A stretch of 64,000 nt of DNA from the NCBI GenBank assembly GCA_963813435.1, contig CAWEYY010000003.1, forward strand, positions 1-64,000, written 5' to 3'. Of this stretch, positions 39,218 through 48,134 are shown piece after piece. This DNA is from AC-32 sp963813435. Its GTDB lineage: Bacteria > Actinomycetota > Thermoleophilia > Gaiellales > Gaiellaceae. The translations under genes and the position numbers were made by a program. The notes below the pieces were generated by a model. It was not told the DNA's origin, did not search any database, and worked only from the letters and a program-made list of their open reading frames with translations. How positions within the stretch are numbered: position 1 is the stretch's first letter; every line of letters starts with the position of its first letter.

Positions 39218-41824
39218 CTACCCGCCCACGACAACGGCCTCTACGCCCACGTCCTTCAGGGCCGCCTGGGCCGCCGCGAGGCGCGCGAGAGGCACGCGGT
39301 AGGGCGAGCAGCTGACGTAGTCGAGGCCGAGCCCGTGGCAGAACGCGACCGACTCCGGCTCGCCTCCGTGCTCGCCGCAGATCCCCAGCTTGATGTCGGC
39401 CTTCGCACCGCGCCCGCGCTCGACCGCGATCCGCATCAGGTCGCCGACGCCGCTCTGGTCGAGCGTCTCGAACGGGTTCCGCTCCAGGACGCCGTCCTCG
39501 AGGTAGCGGCTGAGGAACTTCCCCTCGGCGTCGTCGCGGGAGAGGCCGAGCGCGGTTTGCGTGAGGTCGTTCGTGCCGAACGAGAAGAAGTCGGCGTACT
39601 CCGCGATCTCGTCCGCGCGGATGCACGCGCGCGGGAGCTCGATCATCGTCCCGACGAGGTATTCGACCGACTCGTTCTCCTCGTTCGCGGTCGCGACGGT
39701 CATCGAGCGAAGCCGGTGCAGCTCCTCGGCGAAGCCGACGAGCGGGTGCATGATCTCGACGTGCGGCGCCTCCCCCGTGCGCTCCTCGACGGCCGCGGCC
39801 GCACGCACGATCGCCCTGACCTGCATCTCGTAGATCTCGGGCCAGAGCAGGCCGAGACGGCACCCGCGCGTCCCGAGCATGGGGTTCGTCTCCTGCAGCG
39901 CGCGGATCCGCTCGCGCATGCGCTCGTCCCTCGCCTCCTCGAGTGGCGGCAGGAACTCGTGCAGCGGTGGGTCGAGCAGGCGGATCGTCACGGGCAGCCC
40001 CGCCATCGCCTCGAAGATCCCCTCGAAGTCGCCCTGCTGGAGCGGAAGCAGCATGTCGAGCACCGCGCGGCGCTCGTCCTCGGTGGAAGCGAGGATCATG
40101 TCCCGGACGAGCGGGAGCCGGTCCTCGGCCATGAACATGTGCTCGGTCCGGCAGAGGCCGATCCCCTCGGCGCCGAACTCGCGCGCCTTCGCGGCGTCGT
40201 CGGGCGTGTCGGCGTTGGCGCGGACCCTGAGCCGGCGCACCTCGTCGGCCCAGCGGAGGATCGTCTGGAAGTCCTCGTTGATCTGCGGCGGGACGAGCTC
40301 GACCTCGCCGAGGACCACCCGTCCGGTGCCGCCGTCGATCGTGATCGTCTCGCCCTCGGCCAGCTCCTCGCCGCCGATCGTCACCGTACGCGCCGAGAGG
40401 TCGATCGAGAGCCCGTCGCAGCCGGCGACGCACGGCTTGCCCATCCCGCGCGCGACGACCGCCGCGTGCGACGTCATGCCGCCGTGCGCGGTCAGGATCC
40501 CCTTCGCCTGGATCAGCCCGTGGATGTCGTCAGGGGTCGTCTCCCAGCGGACGAGGATCACGTCCTCGCCCTTGAGGCCACGCTGCTCGGCGGTGTTCGC
40601 GTCGAGCACGATCGCGCCGCAGGCGGCTCCCGGCGAGGCGTTCAGGCCCTGCGCGGCGACCTCGAGCTTCGCGTTCGGGTCGATCATCGGGTGCAAGAGC
40701 TGGTCGAGCTGTCCCGGGTCGATCCGCGCGACCGCCTCCTCGCGCGTGATCAGGTCCTCCTCGACCATCGAGACCGCGGCCTTCAGCGCGGCCGTTGCAG
40801 TGCGCTTGGCCGAGCGCGTCTGGAGGAGGTAGAGCTTGCCCTCCTCGACGGTGAACTCGATGTCCTGCACTTCGCGGTAGTGCTCCTCGAGGCGGCGCAT
40901 CGTGTCGATCAGCTCGTCGAACGAGTCGGGCAGCCGTTTCTTCATCTCGGCGAGCGGCTCGGGCGTGCGGATCCCGGCGACGACGTCCTCGCCCTGGGCG
41001 TCCACGAGGAACTCGCCGTAGAGGCTCTGCTCGCCCGTCGACGGGTCGCGCGTGAACGCGACTCCGGTCGCCGATCGCTCGCCCTTGTTGCCGAAGACCA
41101 TCTGGACGACGTTGACCGCGGTGCCCAGGTCGTCCGGGATCCGGTGGGCGCGGCGGTAGACCTGCGCCCGCGGCGTGTCCCACGAGTCGAAGACCGCCCG
41201 GACCGCGCGGCCGAGCTGCGCGCGCGCGTCGTGCGGGAACGGCTGGCCGACCTCGTCGGCGTAGATCCGCTTGAAGGTGCCCACGAGCTCTTCGAGGTCG
41301 TCGGCGTCGAGCTCGATGTCCTGATGCACGTTCCGCTCGCGCTTCAGCTCGGCGAGCGCGTGCTCGAAGCGCTGCCCGTCCACGCCCTCGACGACCTCGC
41401 CGTACATCTGGATCAACCGCCGGTACGAGTCGTACGCGAAGCGTGGGTTCTGCGTGGTGGCCGCCAGGCCCTCGACCGACTCGTCGTTCAGGCCGAGATT
41501 GAGGATCGTGTCCATCATCCCGGGCATCGAGATCGCGGCGCCCGAACGCACGGAGACGAGCAGCGGGTCGTCCGGGTCGCCGAAGCGCTTGCCCGTCTTC
41601 TCCTCGAGCGCGCGCAGGTGCTCCTCGATCTCTGGCTCGAGACCGTCGGGAACCGCCTTGTTGTTCTCCATGTACGCCCGCGACGCGTCGGTCGTGACCG
41701 TGAAGCCGGCCGGAACCGGCACGCCGAGCTGCGTCATCTCCGCGAGCCCGACCCCTTTGCCGCCGAGGAGCTCGCGGCCGCCGTCGAAGGGCTCGTCGAA
41801 GTCGTAGACGAAGCGCTGGGCCAT
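39218..41824 (-). CDS. ppdK: Pyruvate, phosphate dikinase
   Basis: Interconverts pyruvate + ATP + Pi and PEP + AMP + PPi. The 868-residue protein has the N-terminal ATP-grasp domain (GGKGVGLAEMTQLGVPVPAGF, GAAISMPGMMDTILNLG). The swivelling His domain has GGMTSHAAVVARGMGKPCV, with the phosphorylated His. The C-terminal PEP-binding barrel has FFSFGTNDLTQTALG and LGICGEHGG, with the catalytic Cys. The ATG at 41824 follows a TATTCG hexamer by five bases. Its regulator gene lies 1.8 kb to the right (43634-44476). Confidence 0.96.
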   Translation of the reverse strand: MAQRFVYDFDEPFDGGRELLGGKGVGLAEMTQLGVPVPAGFTVTTDASRAYMENNKAVPDGLEPEIEEHLRALEEKTGKRFGDPDDPLLVSVRSGAAISMPGMMDTILNLGLNDESVEGLAATTQNPRFAYDSYRRLIQMYGEVVEGVDGQRFEHALAELKRERNVHQDIELDADDLEELVGTFKRIYADEVGQPFPHDARAQLGRAVRAVFDSWDTPRAQVYRRAHRIPDDLGTAVNVVQMVFGNKGERSATGVAFTRDPSTGEQSLYGEFLVDAQGEDVVAGIRTPEPLAEMKKRLPDSFDELIDTMRRLEEHYREVQDIEFTVEEGKLYLLQTRSAKRTATAALKAAVSMVEEDLITREEAVARIDPGQLDQLLHPMIDPNAKLEVAAQGLNASPGAACGAIVLDANTAEQRGLKGEDVILVRWETTPDDIHGLIQAKGILTAHGGMTSHAAVVARGMGKPCVAGCDGLSIDLSARTVTIGGEELAEGETITIDGGTGRVVLGEVELVPPQINEDFQTILRWADEVRRLRVRANADTPDDAAKAREFGAEGIGLCRTEHMFMAEDRLPLVRDMILASTEDERRAVLDMLLPLQQGDFEGIFEAMAGLPVTIRLLDPPLHEFLPPLEEARDERMRERIRALQETNPMLGTRGCRLGLLWPEIYEMQVRAIVRAAAAVEERTGEAPHVEIMHPLVGFAEELHRLRSMTVATANEENESVEYLVGTMIELPRACIRADEIAEYADFFSFGTNDLTQTALGLSRDDAEGKFLSRYLEDGVLERNPFETLDQSGVGDLMRIAVERGRGAKADIKLGICGEHGGEPESVAFCHGLGLDYVSCSPYRVPLARLAAAQAALKDVGVEAVVVGG

Positions 41825-41890
41825 CGGGGCGAATACTCCCACAGCCATACGGAACCACACGACGCTGCGCCTGACCCCTGGCCTGACGGG

Positions 41891-41896
41891 TAGGCT
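41891..41896 (+). promoter_or_regulatory. Predicted -10 box of the MhqO-like gene (leaderless)
   Basis: TAGGCT, exactly six bases before the GTG at 41903. Confidence 0.5.
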
Positions 41897-41902
41897 GCGC
41901 CG

Positions 41903-42826
41903 GTGAAGCTCGAGGGGATTCACCACATCACGGCGATCACCGCCGACGCCCCCGGAAACGTCGACTTCTACGCGCGGGTCTTGGGCCTGCGGCTCGTCAA
42001 GAAGAGCGTCAACCAGGATGACCCGACCGTCTACCACCTCTTCTACGGTGACGAGGAGGGCAGCCCGGGCTGCGACATCACGTTCTTCGAGTACCCGAAC
42101 GCACGCCGCGGAAAGGCGGGCGCCGGGATGGTGCACCGCGTCGTCTGGCGAGTGGCCTCCGAGGACGCGATCGCGTTCTGGGAGGAGCGTCTCGCCGCCG
42201 AGGGCGTTGCGACCGAGCGCCCAGACGGCTCGCTGCTCTTCGAGGATCCCGAGGGGCTTGCACACGAGCTCGTGGTGGTCTCCGTCGACGACCCGCCGCT
42301 CACCGCCGACCACCCGGAGATCCCGAAGGAGCTCGCGCTCCAGGGCTTCCACGCGGTCCGCGCCTACTCGTCCGACCCCGAGAAGAGCCGCGCGTTCCTC
42401 GAGCAAACACTCGCCTTCGAGCCGAACGGCGAGGCCGCCTGGGAGATCCGCGGAGACGAGCGCGGCTCGCTCTACGAGTTCGACGCCTCGAACGAGCGCG
42501 GCGTCGGCGGAGCGGGCACGGTCCATCACGTCGCCTGGTCGTCGACGATGGAAGACCACGAGGCGTGGCAGAAGCGCGTCGCCGAAGCCGGCGCGTCGCC
42601 GACGCCGGTCATCGACCGCTTCTACTTCAAGTCGGTCTACTTCCGCGAGCCGAGCGGCGTCCTGTTCGAGATCGCAACGATTGGCCCCGGCTTCGACACC
42701 GACGAGCCGCTGGAGCACCTCGGCGAGCGCCTGTCGCTCCCGCCGGCGTACGAGCAGCTCCGCGACCGGCTCGAGCAGGTGCTGACTCCCCTGCCCGACC
42801 CCCGCGCGACCCGCGTCGGCCGGTGA
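41903..42826 (+). CDS. Ring-cleaving dioxygenase of the VOC superfamily, MhqO-like
   Basis: A 307-residue protein with two VOC halves. IHHITAITADAPGNVDFYARV starts the first (His at the metal position) and GFHAVRAYSSDPEKSRAFLEQ starts the second. VHHVAWSS and PSGVLFEIATIGPGF supply later ligands. In Bacillus, MhqO proteins cleave hydroquinone-type rings and are coexpressed with the esterase MhqD. The next gene here is an MhqD-like esterase overlapping by GTGA, which supports the pairing. The true substrate is inference. Confidence 0.85.
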   Translation: MKLEGIHHITAITADAPGNVDFYARVLGLRLVKKSVNQDDPTVYHLFYGDEEGSPGCDITFFEYPNARRGKAGAGMVHRVVWRVASEDAIAFWEERLAAEGVATERPDGSLLFEDPEGLAHELVVVSVDDPPLTADHPEIPKELALQGFHAVRAYSSDPEKSRAFLEQTLAFEPNGEAAWEIRGDERGSLYEFDASNERGVGGAGTVHHVAWSSTMEDHEAWQKRVAEAGASPTPVIDRFYFKSVYFREPSGVLFEIATIGPGFDTDEPLEHLGERLSLPPAYEQLRDRLEQVLTPLPDPRATRVGR

Positions 42827-43476
42827 CGATCGAGCATCGGGCTCGGCCGCCGGCGGGCGATCCCGAGGGCCTGCTCGTGCTCTTCCACGGGCGAGGCGCC
42901 GACGAGCACGACCTGTTTCCGCTGCTCGACGTGTTCGACCCGGAGCGCCGCCTGCTCGGCATCACCCCGCGCGGGCCGCTGTCGCTTCCGCCCGGAGGCG
43001 CCCACTGGTACTCGGTGCGGGACATCGGCTTTCCCGACCCGGGCACGTTCCTGGCGACGTATGCCGCGGTCTCGGAATGGCTCGACGCCTTGGCGGCCGA
43101 CAGCGGGATCCCAGCGGAGCGAACCGTCCTGGGAGGCTTCTCGCAGGGCGCTGTGATGACGTACTCGCTCGGGCTTGGCCCCAGCCGCCCGCGGCCGGCT
43201 GCGCTCGTGGCGCTGAGCGGCTTCATCCCCACGGTCGAAGGCCTCACGATCGAGCTGGGCCCGCCACCGCCGCGGATCGCGATCGGGCACGGGACCGAGG
43301 ACGTCGTCATCAGCGTCGAGTGGAGCCGCCTGGCGCGGCGGGCGCTCGAAGAGGCGGGTGCGGATCTGCTCTACCGCGAGTACCCGCTCCCTCACGCAAT
43401 CGATCCGCGGTTCCTGCAGGAGCTGGCCCCGTGGATCGCGTCGGCGCTCTACGACGGGGCGACGGGCGGCCGATAG
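42823..43476 (+). CDS. Carboxylesterase/phospholipase-family hydrolase, MhqD-like
   Basis: A 217-residue alpha/beta hydrolase of the YpfH/MhqD type. VLFHGRGADEHDLFPLLDVF is the oxyanion segment, VLGGFSQGAVMTYSLGL the nucleophile elbow, IGHGTEDVVISV the acid, and YPLPHAID the His. Translationally coupled to the MhqO-like gene (GTGA). The 3' end overlaps a convergent small membrane-protein gene by 28 bases. Confidence 0.88.
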   Translation: MTIEHRARPPAGDPEGLLVLFHGRGADEHDLFPLLDVFDPERRLLGITPRGPLSLPPGGAHWYSVRDIGFPDPGTFLATYAAVSEWLDALAADSGIPAERTVLGGFSQGAVMTYSLGLGPSRPRPAALVALSGFIPTVEGLTIELGPPPPRIAIGHGTEDVVISVEWSRLARRALEEAGADLLYREYPLPHAIDPRFLQELAPWIASALYDGATGGR

Positions 43477-43637
43477 CCCGGCCTGCGGCGAGCGCGAAAG
43501 TCTGCCAGCCACGCGAGCGCGCGGAGGCCGATCCAGATCGGCGTCAGCAGCACGTAGAAGACGACGACCGCCGCCCCGAGGATCGTCCACCAGAGCGCCC
43601 ACCGCCACAGCGGGACGTGCACCTTCCTCGCCGTCAC
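43449..43637 (-). CDS. Small single-pass membrane protein
   Basis: A 62-residue protein with one long hydrophobic stretch (about residues 14-35, WWTILGAAVVVFYVLLTPIW). It is flanked by basic residues, and the C-terminus is Arg/Pro-rich. The GTG overlaps the stop of the PPDK-regulator gene (GTGA), so it is coupled to it. Unrecognised; could be a membrane-associated accessory factor. Confidence 0.55.
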   Translation of the reverse strand: MTARKVHVPLWRWALWWTILGAAVVVFYVLLTPIWIGLRALAWLADFRARRRPGYRPPVAPS

Positions 43638-44476
43638 GAGACGGGGGCTTCCTCCCTCGAGCCAGCCTCTGCGTGTCGCCGCTCGACAAGCCTGATGACC
43701 CGCGCCGCCATCTCCTCGATCGACAGCTCGGAAATCTCGATCACAGGGCAGCCCAGACGCCGGTGGATCGCTTCGGCCTGCTCGAGCTCGGAGTAGATCT
43801 CGACCAACTGCGCGTAGCCACGCTGGTTGCCGCCGAGCCTGGCTGCCCGCTGGCGCCGGATCTCCTGGAGCCGCGTCGCGTCGATCGTCAGGCCGACAAC
43901 CTTCGCCGGGTCGACGTGGAAGAGCGCGCTCGGCGGGTCGATCCCCTTCACGATCGGGACGTTCGCGGTCTTGTAGCCGAGGTAGCCGAGGTACATGGAG
44001 AGCGGCGTCTTCGACGTGCGTGACACGCCGACGAGGACGATGTCCGCTTCGTGGAGCCCGGCTGCGACGCCGTCGTCGTACTTCACGGCGAACTCGATCG
44101 CGGCCATGCGCTTGAAGTAGGTCGAGTCGAGTGGCGCCCTCGCCCCGGGCGTCATCTGGGCCGTGACGCCCGCGACGCGCGCGACCGCGTCGATCGGATG
44201 GCCGAGCAGGTCGCAGTAGTGCAGGCGGTAGCGGCGGCAGAGCGCGCGCGCGGCTTCGCGGAGCTCGGGGTGAACGAGCGTGTAGATGATCACCGCCCGC
44301 CGGCCCTTCGCGCGGTTCAGCGCCAGCTGAAGGTCGTCGACCGTTTCGACTCGCGGGTGGCGGATCTCGTCGAAGTCCTGGTCCGGGAACTGTGCCTCCA
44401 GCGCGTGAACGAGGCGGACCGCCGTCTCGCCCGTCGAGTCGGAGATGACGTGGAGCTCGACCTGCTGCGTCGCCAC
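43634..44476 (-). CDS. Pyruvate, phosphate dikinase regulatory protein (bifunctional Ser/Thr kinase/phosphorylase, DUF299)
   Basis: A 280-residue PDRP-family protein: VELHVISDSTGETAVRLVHAL at the N-terminus, CDLLGHPIDAV in the middle, and the P-loop GVSRTSKTPLSMYLG. RLQEIRRQRAARLG and CPVIEISELSIEEMAARV lie toward the C-terminus. It inactivates PpdK by ADP-dependent phosphorylation and reverses this with Pi. ppdK itself lies in this window, so the regulated pair is present. GTG at 44476 has TACGCT seven bases upstream. A PEP-synthase regulator role is the alternative. Confidence 0.92.
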   Translation of the reverse strand: MATQQVELHVISDSTGETAVRLVHALEAQFPDQDFDEIRHPRVETVDDLQLALNRAKGRRAVIIYTLVHPELREAARALCRRYRLHYCDLLGHPIDAVARVAGVTAQMTPGARAPLDSTYFKRMAAIEFAVKYDDGVAAGLHEADIVLVGVSRTSKTPLSMYLGYLGYKTANVPIVKGIDPPSALFHVDPAKVVGLTIDATRLQEIRRQRAARLGGNQRGYAQLVEIYSELEQAEAIHRRLGCPVIEISELSIEEMAARVIRLVERRHAEAGSREEAPVS

Positions 44477-44483
44477 GAGCGGC

Positions 44484-44489
44484 AGCGTA
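44484..44489 (-). promoter_or_regulatory. Predicted -10 box of the PPDK-regulator gene
   Basis: TACGCT seven bases before the GTG, with no Shine-Dalgarno sequence. Confidence 0.45.
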
Positions 44490-44583
44490 ACGCCAGGCGC
44501 AGCGCTCGGCCGCCTGCGCCGAGCGATGCAGGAAGTCACACTCTCGACACAGTTCCGCGACAGACGCGTGCGCTCTTCGCGGG

Positions 44584-44659
44584 TAGGCTGACCGCCATGG
44601 CAGGGGGGCGGGTCGGGACCCGAAGTATCCCGCGCGTGAACCTAAGAGCGGCGAACTAG
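44584..44659 (+). CDS. Candidate 20-residue leaderless ORF
   Basis: The open frame is ATG at 44597 to TAG at 44657-44659, encoding MAGGRVGTRSIPRVNLRAAN. The feature also includes TAGGCT (44584-44589), seven bases upstream. It reads into the 3' end of glyS on the other strand. The promoter-like hexamer fits the pattern of real genes here. The peptide is short and unconserved to my eye, so it could instead be a short RNA or chance. Confidence 0.25.
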
Positions 44660-46500
44660 CGCGGGATCTGCGAGAAGTCGCCCAGCCGCCCCAGCGTGTC
44701 GCGGACGTCGAGCAGCAACCGCAGGCGATTCGCGCGAACCGCTGGATCCTCGTCCATCACGAGCACTTGGTCGAAGAAGCGCTCCATCAAGGGCGCCAGC
44801 GTCGCCCCCGACTCGAGCGCCGCGCGCACGTCGCCATCCACCGACACCGCCGCAAGACCGTCGGCAAGGGCGCGCTCAGCATCTTCCCGCAGCAGTGCGC
44901 GGTCCACCTCCGCCGCCGCCTTGTCGGTCTCACGACCGGCCAGCCGGTTTGCGCGGTCGTACGCTGTGAAGACGCCGTCGAAGGCGGCCGTGTCGCGCTC
45001 GGTGTACAGGGTCTCCGCCAGCCGTGCCACCCCTGCGAGATCGGGCACGGCCGCTGCCCGCGCGGCGCGCACGTACTCGACCGGGACCTCAACCAGTCCC
45101 TCGAGCCGCTCCTCGACGAAGTCCCTGACCTCTTCGAGCATCAGCTCCCGCGGAATCACGAGGCCGCCCTCGACCGCTATCCGGCAGAGCCCGATCGCCG
45201 CCCGACGCAGGCCGTACGGATCCCGTGAGCCAGTGGGCCTGTGGCCCAGAGAGAACGAGACGGTGAGCGTGTCGAGCCTGTCGGCCGCCGAGAGCACCTT
45301 GCCCGCCTCCGTCTGCGGCAGCGGCCCGCCAGCCGAATCCGGAAGGTACTGCTCGTCGATCGCGGCGCATACGCCCTCGGGGTAGCCGGCCAGCCGGGCG
45401 TACTCGGCGCCGATGTGGCCCTGGAGGGCCGCGAACTCGCGCACGAGCTCGGATGCCTGGTCGGCCTTCGCAAGACGCGCGGCCTCGATGCTCGCCTCGC
45501 CACCACCGAGCTTCTCGACGAGCCCCCGCAGACGCTCGGTCTTCTCGGCCAGGCTCCCCGCACCGGTGAAGTACGTGATGGAGCCGAGCCGGTCGGCGAG
45601 CGCGTCGATCCCGAGCTTCACGTCGCGCTCGAACGTGAAGCTGGCATCTTCGAGTCGCCCCTCGAGCACCACTTCGTTTCCCGCTCGAACCGTGTCGGGG
45701 TCGCCGCCGTTGGCGACGAAAGCGAAGCGGTTCCCTCCCAGCGGGAAGTAGCGCTGGTGCGACTGCATCGCGGTCACCACCACACGCTCGGGAAGTTGCA
45801 GGAAGCGCTCGTCGAACGCGCCTTCCAGAACGGCCACGCTCTCGACCAGGTACACAACCTCCTCGAGCACCCCGCCCGGATCGCTCCAGCTGCCCGCCGC
45901 CGCGTCGAGCCCCGCCACGATCTGGCGGCGCCGCTCCTCGGCATCCGGCTCGACGCCTGCGCCGCGAAGCCGCTCGACGTACTCGCCCGCGTGCGGCACT
46001 TCGACCGCGCCGTGGGTGAAGCGATGGCCGAAGGACGTCTCGCCGACCGGCGTCTCGGCATCGAGCTTGGCAAGTAGCCAGCGCACTGGGCGCGCGAAGC
46101 GGATGCCGCTCTCGTCCCAGCGCATCGACTTCGTGAACGAGAGCCCCCGGACGATCCGGTCCAGCCGCTCGGGCAGCACCGCGACCAGCGGCTGGCCGGG
46201 ACGCTCCACTCCGAGGAACCCGTCGCGGGTGACGAGCTGATCGATCGAGACTCCATGCTTCTTCGCGAAGCCGGCGGCAGCCTTCTCCGCGAGCTCCTCG
46301 GGCGGACCCTTCACCCACTCGTCAGGTGTCTGCTCGGCAACGTCGTCGATCAGCACCGCGAGGCGCCGAGGGCTGATGAGCACCCGATCCGGCAGCAGGC
46401 CGAGCTCGCGCTCGACGAGCGCGGGCAGCTGCTCTCCGGCCTCCCGGCACGCTCCGGCAGGGAGTTCCTCGCAGCCGATCTCAAGCAGCAGCGCTGCCAT
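44656..46500 (-). CDS. glyS: Glycyl-tRNA synthetase beta subunit
   Basis: The 614-residue beta subunit of the bacterial alpha2-beta2 GlyRS. LLLEIGCEELPAGACREAGEQ opens the protein. SPRRLAVLIDDV, WVKGPPEELAEKAAAGFAKK, RMGSI-like RLGSITYFTG, HD-like helices, and a C-terminal anticodon-binding region (FDQVLVMDEDPAVRANRLRLL) follow. It is shorter than E. coli GlyS (689). The ATG at 46500 overlaps the end of glyQ by 20 bases. Confidence 0.94.
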   Translation of the reverse strand: MAALLLEIGCEELPAGACREAGEQLPALVERELGLLPDRVLISPRRLAVLIDDVAEQTPDEWVKGPPEELAEKAAAGFAKKHGVSIDQLVTRDGFLGVERPGQPLVAVLPERLDRIVRGLSFTKSMRWDESGIRFARPVRWLLAKLDAETPVGETSFGHRFTHGAVEVPHAGEYVERLRGAGVEPDAEERRRQIVAGLDAAAGSWSDPGGVLEEVVYLVESVAVLEGAFDERFLQLPERVVVTAMQSHQRYFPLGGNRFAFVANGGDPDTVRAGNEVVLEGRLEDASFTFERDVKLGIDALADRLGSITYFTGAGSLAEKTERLRGLVEKLGGGEASIEAARLAKADQASELVREFAALQGHIGAEYARLAGYPEGVCAAIDEQYLPDSAGGPLPQTEAGKVLSAADRLDTLTVSFSLGHRPTGSRDPYGLRRAAIGLCRIAVEGGLVIPRELMLEEVRDFVEERLEGLVEVPVEYVRAARAAAVPDLAGVARLAETLYTERDTAAFDGVFTAYDRANRLAGRETDKAAAEVDRALLREDAERALADGLAAVSVDGDVRAALESGATLAPLMERFFDQVLVMDEDPAVRANRLRLLLDVRDTLGRLGDFSQIPR

Positions 46501-47335
46501 CGCCCTCCAGGTAGAGCTGGGCCACCTCACGCGCGAGGGCGCGCACGCGCCCGATGTATGCCGCGCGCTCGGTCACGGAGATCGCTCCGCGCGCCTCGAG
46601 CAGGTTGAGCGTGTGCGAGCACTTGAGCACCTGGTCGTACGCCGGCAACGGCAGGCGCCGCTCGAGCAACCACCGGCACTCCTCCTCGTGCTCGGTGAAC
46701 CGCTTCGCGAGCATGTCCACGGGCGCGACCTCGAAGTTGTAGGCCGACCACTGCCGCTCGCTCTCGAGGTAGACGTCACCCCATGTCACCCCGGGCGCCC
46801 ACTCGAGCTCGAACGCCGTGCGCTTGCCCTGCAGGAACATGCCGATTCGCTCGAGCCCGTACGTCATCTCCGCCGGAACGAGCTCGACCTCCAATCCTCC
46901 GAGCTGCTGGAAGTAGGTCCACTGCGTGATCTCCACCCCGTCGCACCAGACCTCCCAGCCGAGGCCCCACGCTCCGAGCGTCGCTTGCTCCCAGTCGTCC
47001 TCCACGAGGCGGATGTCGTGCCTCGTGACGTCGATTCCGATCGCGCCGAGCGACTCGAAATAGCGGTCGAGGACATCCTCAGGGGCCGGCTTCAGAATCA
47101 CCTGGTACTGGTAGTAGTGCTGGAACCGGTACGGGTTCTCGCCGTAGCGGCCGTCGAGCGGCCGGATCACCGGCTCGACGTAGGCGGTCTTCCACGGCTC
47201 GGGACCGAGGCAGCGCAGGAACGTCGCCGGGTTCATCGTTCCCGCCGCAAGCTCGGTGTGGTAGGGCTGCATAAGGACGCAGCCCTGATCGGCCCAGTAC
47301 CCCTCGAGCGCCCGGATCATCTCCTGGAAGTTCAC
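46481..47335 (-). CDS. glyQ: Glycyl-tRNA synthetase alpha subunit
   Basis: The catalytic alpha subunit, 284 residues. FQEMIRALEGYWADQGCVLMQPY, GTMNPATFLRCLGPEPWK, PSRRPxDGRYGENPNR-type VIRPLDGRYGENPYRFQHYYQ, and WEVWCDGVEITQWTYFQQ are near-invariant in the family. Many actinobacteria use the unrelated single-chain GlyRS, so the two-subunit type is informative about lineage. The GTG has TAGGCT seven bases upstream. Confidence 0.95.
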   Translation of the reverse strand: MNFQEMIRALEGYWADQGCVLMQPYHTELAAGTMNPATFLRCLGPEPWKTAYVEPVIRPLDGRYGENPYRFQHYYQYQVILKPAPEDVLDRYFESLGAIGIDVTRHDIRLVEDDWEQATLGAWGLGWEVWCDGVEITQWTYFQQLGGLEVELVPAEMTYGLERIGMFLQGKRTAFELEWAPGVTWGDVYLESERQWSAYNFEVAPVDMLAKRFTEHEEECRWLLERRLPLPAYDQVLKCSHTLNLLEARGAISVTERAAYIGRVRALAREVAQLYLEGDGSAAA

Positions 47336-47342
47336 CGAGGTG

Positions 47343-47348
47343 AGCCTA
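47343..47348 (-). promoter_or_regulatory. Predicted -10 box of glyQS
   Basis: TAGGCT seven bases before the glyQ GTG, with no ribosome binding site. Confidence 0.45.
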
Positions 47349-47377
47349 ACGGCCGCGCTTGCTCGCCACCCGCGCGC

Positions 47378-48121
47378 CTACGCCGAGAGCGTTCGCAGCC
47401 GGAAGCCGCCGTGGTACTCGTACGACGCCATGATGACCCTGAGCGCCTCACGGGCGCCGCGGGGAGTAAGGCCGGCCTCGGTCGCCTCGGCCAGCGGCCG
47501 CCGCAGAAGTCCTTCGATCCCGACGATCCCGTCCCGGGAGAGCGGCAGGGCGCCACCGTTCGAGCAGCCGTCGCAGACGGCGCCGCCGGCCTGTGGCGAG
47601 TAGCCGGCGAGACCGGCTTCGGCGCCGCACTCGGCGCAGCTCGTCACGTGCGGCAGGTAGCCGGAGAGCCAGAGCAGCTTCAGCTGGAACGAGAGCACGA
47701 GCGGGTCGACGCTGCACTGCCCCGGCTCTCCTGGCTCGAGCTCGTCGAGAAGATCGAGGAACCTGGCCAGCGCGCGGAAGGCGCGCTCGTTCGCCTCCTG
47801 CTCGGGGAACAGGCGGAGCATCGCCTCGGCGCCGACGAGCCCGACGCCGAGCCGGTACGGCTGCTCGCGCGCTTCGTGGTGAGACCGAACGAGCTCGACG
47901 CCGGTGATGGTCTGGAGCTCGCCGCTGCCCTGGTGAAGCATGAGCTCCACATGGCTGAGCGGCTCGAGCCGGGCGCCGAACCGCGACTTCGTCTTGCGCA
48001 CTCCCTTCGCGACTGCGCCCACGCGCCCGCGGTCGAGCGTGTAGAGGTGCAGCACGCGATCCGCCTCGCCGAGCCGGAACGACCGCAGGACAATCGCGTC
48101 GGTCTTGTACGAGCGACCCAC
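47378..48121 (-). CDS. recO: DNA repair protein RecO
   Basis: RecF-pathway mediator that loads RecA and anneals strands. The 247-residue protein has the N-terminal OB fold (YKTDAIVLRSFRLGEADRVLHLYT, VAKGVRKTKSRFGARLEPLSHVEL). A helical middle and a C4 zinc module follow (CAECGAEAGLA and CDGC). GTG at 48121 is preferred, with TAGACT seven bases before it; the frame is open far upstream inside mutM. Confidence 0.93.
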   Translation of the reverse strand: MGRSYKTDAIVLRSFRLGEADRVLHLYTLDRGRVGAVAKGVRKTKSRFGARLEPLSHVELMLHQGSGELQTITGVELVRSHHEAREQPYRLGVGLVGAEAMLRLFPEQEANERAFRALARFLDLLDELEPGEPGQCSVDPLVLSFQLKLLWLSGYLPHVTSCAECGAEAGLAGYSPQAGGAVCDGCSNGGALPLSRDGIVGIEGLLRRPLAEATEAGLTPRGAREALRVIMASYEYHGGFRLRTLSA

Positions 48122-48128
48122 CCGGCCA

Positions 48129-48134
48129 AGTCTA
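48129..48134 (-). promoter_or_regulatory. Predicted -10 box of recO
   Basis: TAGACT seven bases before the recO GTG, overlapping the last codon of mutM. Confidence 0.45.

Noticed and set aside
39335..41893. An 852-codon open frame antisense to ppdK
   Set aside because: Same artefact of G+C-rich codon use; composition is unlike a folded protein and ppdK is unambiguous.
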